Source: Thiotrichales bacterium (GTDB lineage: Bacteria > Pseudomonadota > Gammaproteobacteria > UWMA-0217). Taken from it: a stretch of DNA of 9,750 nucleotides. The position numbers and the translations under genes are program-made. The stretch spans positions 1-9,750 of the forward strand of contig JANTGD010000109.1 of NCBI GenBank assembly GCA_024763135.1, written 5' to 3'. Every line of letters begins with the position of its first letter. The first letter of the stretch is position 1. Below, piece by piece: positions 6,375 through 9,750 of the stretch. The notes below the pieces were generated by a model, which had not been told where the DNA came from, searched no databases, and saw nothing but the letters and a program-made list of their open reading frames with translations.

Positions 6375-6450
6375 CACTGGAATGACCGCGCATCCGCACA
6401 CCGGCTATATTGCGACAGACAGGTTGGGGGGTAAGACTTTGAGCGATGCT

Positions 6451-7329
6451 TTAGTTTAGAAAGGACCGCACCATCTTGGTCATAGAACGGCGCCAGATTG
6501 GAAGATCAGCAAGCAACGTTTGTGCAGCAACTTCGCTTAGCTTCAACTGCTCATGATACAAATTCTCGGGCAGATCATCGCTCATCTGCTCAGACGCTTT
6601 GACAAACCGTGTCGCTGTGCCGATCAGCGCTGCCATCTGCCAATGTGCGCCATCATAGTCCGGATTGGCCTGCTCGCGAATCGCCACTTGCAGCACCAGC
6701 GGCAAAGACCAGGCTTCCGTCAGATAACCACCGACCTCAGTGAAACCCAATCCACAGCGCTCTTTTAACGCAAGTCCAACCCCAACTGGCTGCGCCCGGA
6801 CCCATTGCAATGCTGCGGCAGTCTGTTCAGGCATTTGATCAGCCAGCCATAACATGCCGACATTGTGAAGCACACCGGCAGTATGCAAAGAGGCAATCTC
6901 CGTCTCATCGAGCAAACGCGTCTCACGCGCCAGACGTACCGCCGTATCTGCCGTGAGTAGCGCACTGAGCCAAAATATCTCTGCATCAAATGGCGGGCAG
7001 CGCAACGGATTGAAGGGTGAGGCGATCGATAGCGCTACACTCACACTGCGAACAACTGCTAAACCCAATTTCGCACACGCCGCTTCGACCGTGGTCACCG
7101 GCACAGAGGTCGCCGCCCAGGCTGAATTCGACAAAAACAACAGTCGCGCGGTAATGCTTGGAAATTGCCCCAATGTCTGCGCCAGGGTTTTATAATCCAG
7201 ATCATCATCCATCAATACTTGGAGCAGCTCTGGCACTCCCGCTGGTAACGCCGGTAATTGCTCCCCCGTGGTGATTTTGTCCCGACATGAAAGCTCGGAC
7301 GTCCCCCCGTCTACGAGTTGCAGACTCAT
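6451..7329 (-). CDS. HDOD domain signalling protein
   Basis: A 292-aa cytosolic protein made almost entirely of one HDOD domain (about residues 24-220). HDOD is a non-catalytic relative of the HD phosphohydrolase fold, found in bacterial signalling proteins. Visible landmarks are LPALPAGVPELLQVL (25-39), 'FPSITARLLFLSNSA' (56-70), the central 'LHTAGVLHNVGML' (148-160) and 'ERCGLGFTEVGGYLTEAWSLP' (190-210). Where an HD enzyme has His-Asp, this one has His155-Asn156, consistent with loss of hydrolase activity. The start lies 6 bp after the stop of the GGDEF-EAL gene, with the GTGGGG that ends that gene as the only ribosome-binding candidate, so translation is probably coupled. The likely role is a scaffold or output partner of the cyclic di-GMP protein; the target is unknown. 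Confidence 0.88.
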   Translation of the reverse strand: MSLQLVDGGTSELSCRDKITTGEQLPALPAGVPELLQVLMDDDLDYKTLAQTLGQFPSITARLLFLSNSAWAATSVPVTTVEAACAKLGLAVVRSVSVALSIASPFNPLRCPPFDAEIFWLSALLTADTAVRLARETRLLDETEIASLHTAGVLHNVGMLWLADQMPEQTAAALQWVRAQPVGVGLALKERCGLGFTEVGGYLTEAWSLPLVLQVAIREQANPDYDGAHWQMAALIGTATRFVKASEQMSDDLPENLYHEQLKLSEVAAQTLLADLPIWRRSMTKMVRSFLN

Positions 7330-7335
7330 CCCATT

Positions 7336-9306
7336 TTACCCCACTTGTGTTTCGATTGATTGTTGCCCCAAGCCGTATCCACTCCGATATAGCGTCGGGA
7401 TTTCGCCGGCACTCACCGGACGGCTGAAATAATACCCCTGAACCAAATTACACCCTAACCCCTGCAGAAAGCTGACTTGTTCGCGCGTTTCCACACCCTC
7501 CACAATCACCTGCATTTCCAAGGCATGCGCCATCCCCACAATGGTGGCAATAATCACCGCTTGCTTGCGATCCTTTAAAACATCCTGCAAAAACGCCCGA
7601 TCAACCTTGAGATGGTCAACCGGTAGCTTTTTCAAAGAACTGAGCGACGAATACCCTGTCCCAAAATCATCTATTGCGATTCTTACCTGTAATTGTTTGA
7701 GTTTTGTAAAATTTTCAATACTCTGCTCCGCCACCTGCATGACACCTTCTGTGACCTCGAGTTCCAGACTCATGGGATCGATGCCGGTTTCCTCCAAGAT
7801 CCGTTCTACCGACGATAGCAGCGAAGCCTGCTGAAAATGTGACCCGGAGATATTGACCGCCATACAGATTTCGATACCTTCAGCGCGCCAGGCTTGCTGC
7901 TGGCGACAAGCCGCTTCCAACACCCATTCCCCCAACTCATCGATCACGCCAATTCGCTCAGCCACTGGAATGAATTGATCCGGCATCACCAATCCCCGCT
8001 GTGGATGCCGCCAGCGTATCAAAGCCTCAACCCCAACCAGACGTCCGGTGCTCAACGCCACCTGAGGCTGGTAGAACAATTCAAATTCATTTTCTTCGAT
8101 GGCGTGGCGCAGATCGTGCTCAAGAGACAAGCGCAGATCAACCAGCTTAGTCAGTTCAGGCTGGTAAAACGACACCCGATGCTTACCATCGCGTTTGGCG
8201 GCATACATGGCGGTATCGGCGGCCTGCAGGAGGCCCTCCCGGTTGGGACCATCCTTGGGGAAAATTGCCACCCCAATGCTGGCACGGGGTTTGAGTCGGC
8301 GTTCCGCGATAATCAAGGGCTCACCCAACGCTTTCAGAATACGCCCGGCAATACGCGAGACCTGATCCTGCGACTCGATATCTTCCAATAACACACAAAA
8401 TTCGTCGCCACCGAGTCGAGCCACGAAGTCCTGATCCCGCAGTGCCTGCTTGAAGCGCTCAGCCATTGTCTTGAGCAGCACATCACCAGCCTCATGCCCA
8501 AGGCTATCATTCACATCCTTAAAACCATCAAGATCCAGATACAGCAGGGCAAGCCGGTGGTCGTACAGCTTGGCGCGGGCAATCGCTTTTTCCAGCCTTT
8601 GCTGCAAGCGCGCCCGATTAGCCAGACCAGTGAGCTCATCATAAAATGCCAGCCTTTGGACGCTCCGCTCAGACTCGCGCTCGCGTGTGATGTCTTTAAT
8701 GGTAATCAAACTGCGGACTGGCTGATGGCGGCGACGACTTAACACAAACACCGAGATGGCGGCGACAAATGGCGTCCCATCTGGCCGCGACCCTGAGTAC
8801 TCGCATTGCCAGCTACGGCGCCCACCACTTTGGCCCACGGCATTACAGCCCGGCATCACCACATCGAGGGGTTGATTCAAGAGCTCCTGACAGGTACTGC
8901 CCGTGATGCGCGCAAACGCGTGATTGACGGACTTGATGCGCCACTGCTCTCCCGTTATGGACACTCCATCACTGATAAAATCGGTCAGCAGCGCCGAAAG
9001 ACGAATATAGCGCGACAGATTCCAGAACAGCGCGCCACCGACAACTGAGCCAAACACGATCATCAGCAAGAGTACGGAAATGGAGAAACTCGCCAATGAA
9101 TCCACCCGGGTCGCAATTTCGTGCACCCCGGGCGCTGCCGCAGCCACCACCAACTCGGCCAGACCTTCGAATACCCCATTGTAACGCCACAGCACAATCC
9201 CTCCCACGAGCAGTTCACTCAGGATCAGCAGCGTAAAACCCCATCCGAGTAGCTGTAGGCGCCCCGTCGATACGAGACCGCTGTTTTTTTTATTATCGTT
9301 TTCCAT
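7336..9306 (-). CDS. Membrane PAS-GGDEF-EAL cyclic di-GMP protein
   Basis: A 656-aa inner-membrane sensor that probably both makes and degrades cyclic di-GMP. Two transmembrane helices (about 19-40 and 75-97) flank a short periplasmic loop of about 34 residues. A PAS domain follows (about 105-207, 'DGVSITGEQWRIKSVNHAFARITG' to 'SLITIKDIT'). The GGDEF domain (218-378) has FYDELTGLANR, LDLDGFKDVNDSLGHEAGD and an intact GGDEF at 299-303. An inhibitory I-site RDQD (290-293) sits five residues before it. The EAL domain (about 395-640) keeps EAL (427-429), Asn485, EVTE (517-520), DDFGTG (546-551), LKVD (566-569), VEGVE (602-606) and QGYYF (623-627), so both active sites look competent. It is the first gene of a two-gene unit with the HDOD protein. 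The ATG at 9306 has only a poorly spaced AGGG upstream. Confidence 0.95.
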   Translation of the reverse strand: MENDNKKNSGLVSTGRLQLLGWGFTLLILSELLVGGIVLWRYNGVFEGLAELVVAAAAPGVHEIATRVDSLASFSISVLLLMIVFGSVVGGALFWNLSRYIRLSALLTDFISDGVSITGEQWRIKSVNHAFARITGSTCQELLNQPLDVVMPGCNAVGQSGGRRSWQCEYSGSRPDGTPFVAAISVFVLSRRRHQPVRSLITIKDITRERESERSVQRLAFYDELTGLANRARLQQRLEKAIARAKLYDHRLALLYLDLDGFKDVNDSLGHEAGDVLLKTMAERFKQALRDQDFVARLGGDEFCVLLEDIESQDQVSRIAGRILKALGEPLIIAERRLKPRASIGVAIFPKDGPNREGLLQAADTAMYAAKRDGKHRVSFYQPELTKLVDLRLSLEHDLRHAIEENEFELFYQPQVALSTGRLVGVEALIRWRHPQRGLVMPDQFIPVAERIGVIDELGEWVLEAACRQQQAWRAEGIEICMAVNISGSHFQQASLLSSVERILEETGIDPMSLELEVTEGVMQVAEQSIENFTKLKQLQVRIAIDDFGTGYSSLSSLKKLPVDHLKVDRAFLQDVLKDRKQAVIIATIVGMAHALEMQVIVEGVETREQVSFLQGLGCNLVQGYYFSRPVSAGEIPTLYRSGYGLGQQSIETQVG

Positions 9307-9399
9307 GGCCCTGTATCCGTGCCCTTTGGAGTAGGCAGGTTTCTCCCTTCCTCTGCTTAGTATCGACCTGACGACTGAAGGTATGGAGGACCACTCGCT

Positions 9400-9419
9400 C
9401 GTGACGTCTCAAGGTCACG
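9400..9419. repeat. Inverted repeat upstream of the GGDEF-EAL gene
   Basis: CGTGAC (9400-9405) and GTCACG (9414-9419) are perfect inverted repeats with an 8-nt spacer, about 95 bp before the GGDEF-EAL start. This could be a regulator-binding site or a leader hairpin. No promoter is recognised next to it. Confidence 0.3.
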
Positions 9420-9420
9420 G

Positions 9421-9602
9421 TTACGGTAGGAGATCTTTGCTAATCCAGCCACGCACTGCGGCGCCACTCCTGCCCTCCACTCTAATCGCCACAACGCTTG
9501 CCAAAACGCTGCGGTCGGGTTTCAGATTAGCTATCGGCGAACAGGGCAGAAACTTCATGTCGTACACACGAGGTTGCTTGATTTACCAGACTGGTTTCCC
9601 AT
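9421..9602 (-). pseudogene. Possible frameshifted small ORF
   Basis: On the minus strand a frame opens at ATG 9602 (MGNQSGKSSNLVCTT) and stops within 16 codons. A second frame runs from ATG 9558 to TAA 9423-9421 (45 aa, MKFLPCSPIANLK... to GWISKDLLP). The two overlap at a GTGTGT tract (9569-9564). Removing one GT would fuse them into a single reading of about 59 codons (...NLVYDMKFLP...). This fits a dinucleotide-slippage mutation in a small gene, but it could equally be a non-coding repeat that happens to be open. No ribosome binding site is seen and no family is recognised with confidence. Confidence 0.25.
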
Positions 9603-9750
9603 AATTCATGCGGGCGTCGGTATTGTGCGAGGAGAATATTCGGCGGCACCACTTGATCCTAAAAACCTCAGTTGGGCGCAAAAAAGACGCGTAAGATATT
9701 GGTGTGCATGGTGAATCGGAAAAACTCGTGGTCACCTTATTGGTGATGAG

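Larger units (their letters stand above)
5998..6450. other. 453-bp gene-free region rich in inverted repeats
   Basis: The region lies between the pta start and the end of the HDOD gene, both on the minus strand. No convincing intact gene is seen. Two overlapping minus-strand frames (6292-6095 and 6234-6034) lack ribosome binding sites and known motifs. They would join if the frame changed near the GTTTAAC at about 6092-6098, so they could be a decayed gene or a spurious reading of a conserved repeat. The main content is inverted repeats: hairpins at 6129-6153, 6150-6165, 6162-6190 and 6354-6374, plus a long-range pair 6255-6265/6331-6341. On the minus strand this is the pta leader or upstream region, and also the 3' side of the HDOD gene. 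Confidence 0.5.
9307..9750. other. Gene-free region upstream of the GGDEF-EAL gene
   Basis: No intact gene is supported in these 444 bases. The contents are the 9400-9419 inverted repeat, the possibly broken small frame at 9602-9421, an 11-bp near-palindrome ACCAGACTGGT (9585-9595), and a TCACC/GGTGA stem-loop at 9732-9746. TATTGGTG occurs twice (9697-9704 and 9739-9746). A plus-strand stretch (about 9430-9708) is free of stops but has no usable start near its 5' end. Confidence 0.45.

Noticed and set aside
5998..6450. Cyclic di-GMP (GEMM) riboswitch, tRNA or other known RNA
   Set aside because: No GEMM core, no tRNA arms and no recognisable conserved RNA motif were seen on either strand.
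9430..9708. Plus-strand stop-free stretch of about 93 codons
   Set aside because: It has no usable start or ribosome site near its 5' end, no recognisable motif, and is antisense to the other candidate frame. Chance openness is the simpler reading.
1..9750. Novel defence, mobile or biosynthetic system
   Set aside because: No transposase, recombinase, nuclease, toxin-antitoxin, CRISPR or biosynthetic gene is visible. The large genes are all well-known metabolic or signalling families.

Overview
The window looks like chromosomal DNA from a gammaproteobacterium or a close proteobacterial relative. The evidence is a long bacterial Pta with an N-terminal P-loop domain, gamma/betaproteobacterial-style GGDEF-EAL and HDOD proteins, and moderate GC with Shine-Dalgarno-led genes. 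A free-living respiratory or methylotroph-like lineage would fit, but nothing here fixes the genus. No rRNA, tRNA, CRISPR array, transposase or phage gene is visible.

Layout: (1) 1-309 is non-coding and carries a perfect 16-bp palindrome (84-99) and two copies of the 11-mer GTTAACTATTC. (2) 310-1103 (+) is a tight run of small genes: an unrecognised 114-aa protein, an overlooked 49-aa ORF with its own ribosome binding site, and a 99-aa three-helix membrane protein of DUF4870/Tic20-like type. (3) 1275-2500 (+) holds two HupE/UreJ-type membrane proteins overlapping by ATGA. The first has the family's histidine motifs; the second is a divergent relative that lacks the HGHAHG motif. A third GTTAACTATTC copy sits on the stop codon of the second. 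(4) 2501-2698 is the convergent intergenic region. (5) 5997-2699 (-) is pta-ackA, the acetyl-CoA/acetyl phosphate/acetate pathway, with a 4-bp overlap. (6) 5998-6450 is a 453-bp gene-free region unusually rich in inverted repeats, on the leader side of pta. (7) 9306-6451 (-) is a two-gene signalling unit: a membrane PAS-GGDEF-EAL protein with intact catalytic and I-site residues, followed 6 bp later by an HDOD protein. (8) 9307-9750 has no intact gene but contains a short reading frame that looks broken by one extra GT dinucleotide.

The genes form three functional groups. Pta and AckA interconvert acetyl-CoA and acetate with ATP formation. The HupE-like pair probably moves a divalent metal such as nickel or cobalt across the inner membrane. 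The GGDEF-EAL/HDOD pair makes, breaks down or senses cyclic di-GMP and passes a signal on. No new multi-gene system is evident. The less ordinary material is the structured intergenic DNA, the operator-like palindrome, the divergent HupE pair and the small-gene run before it.
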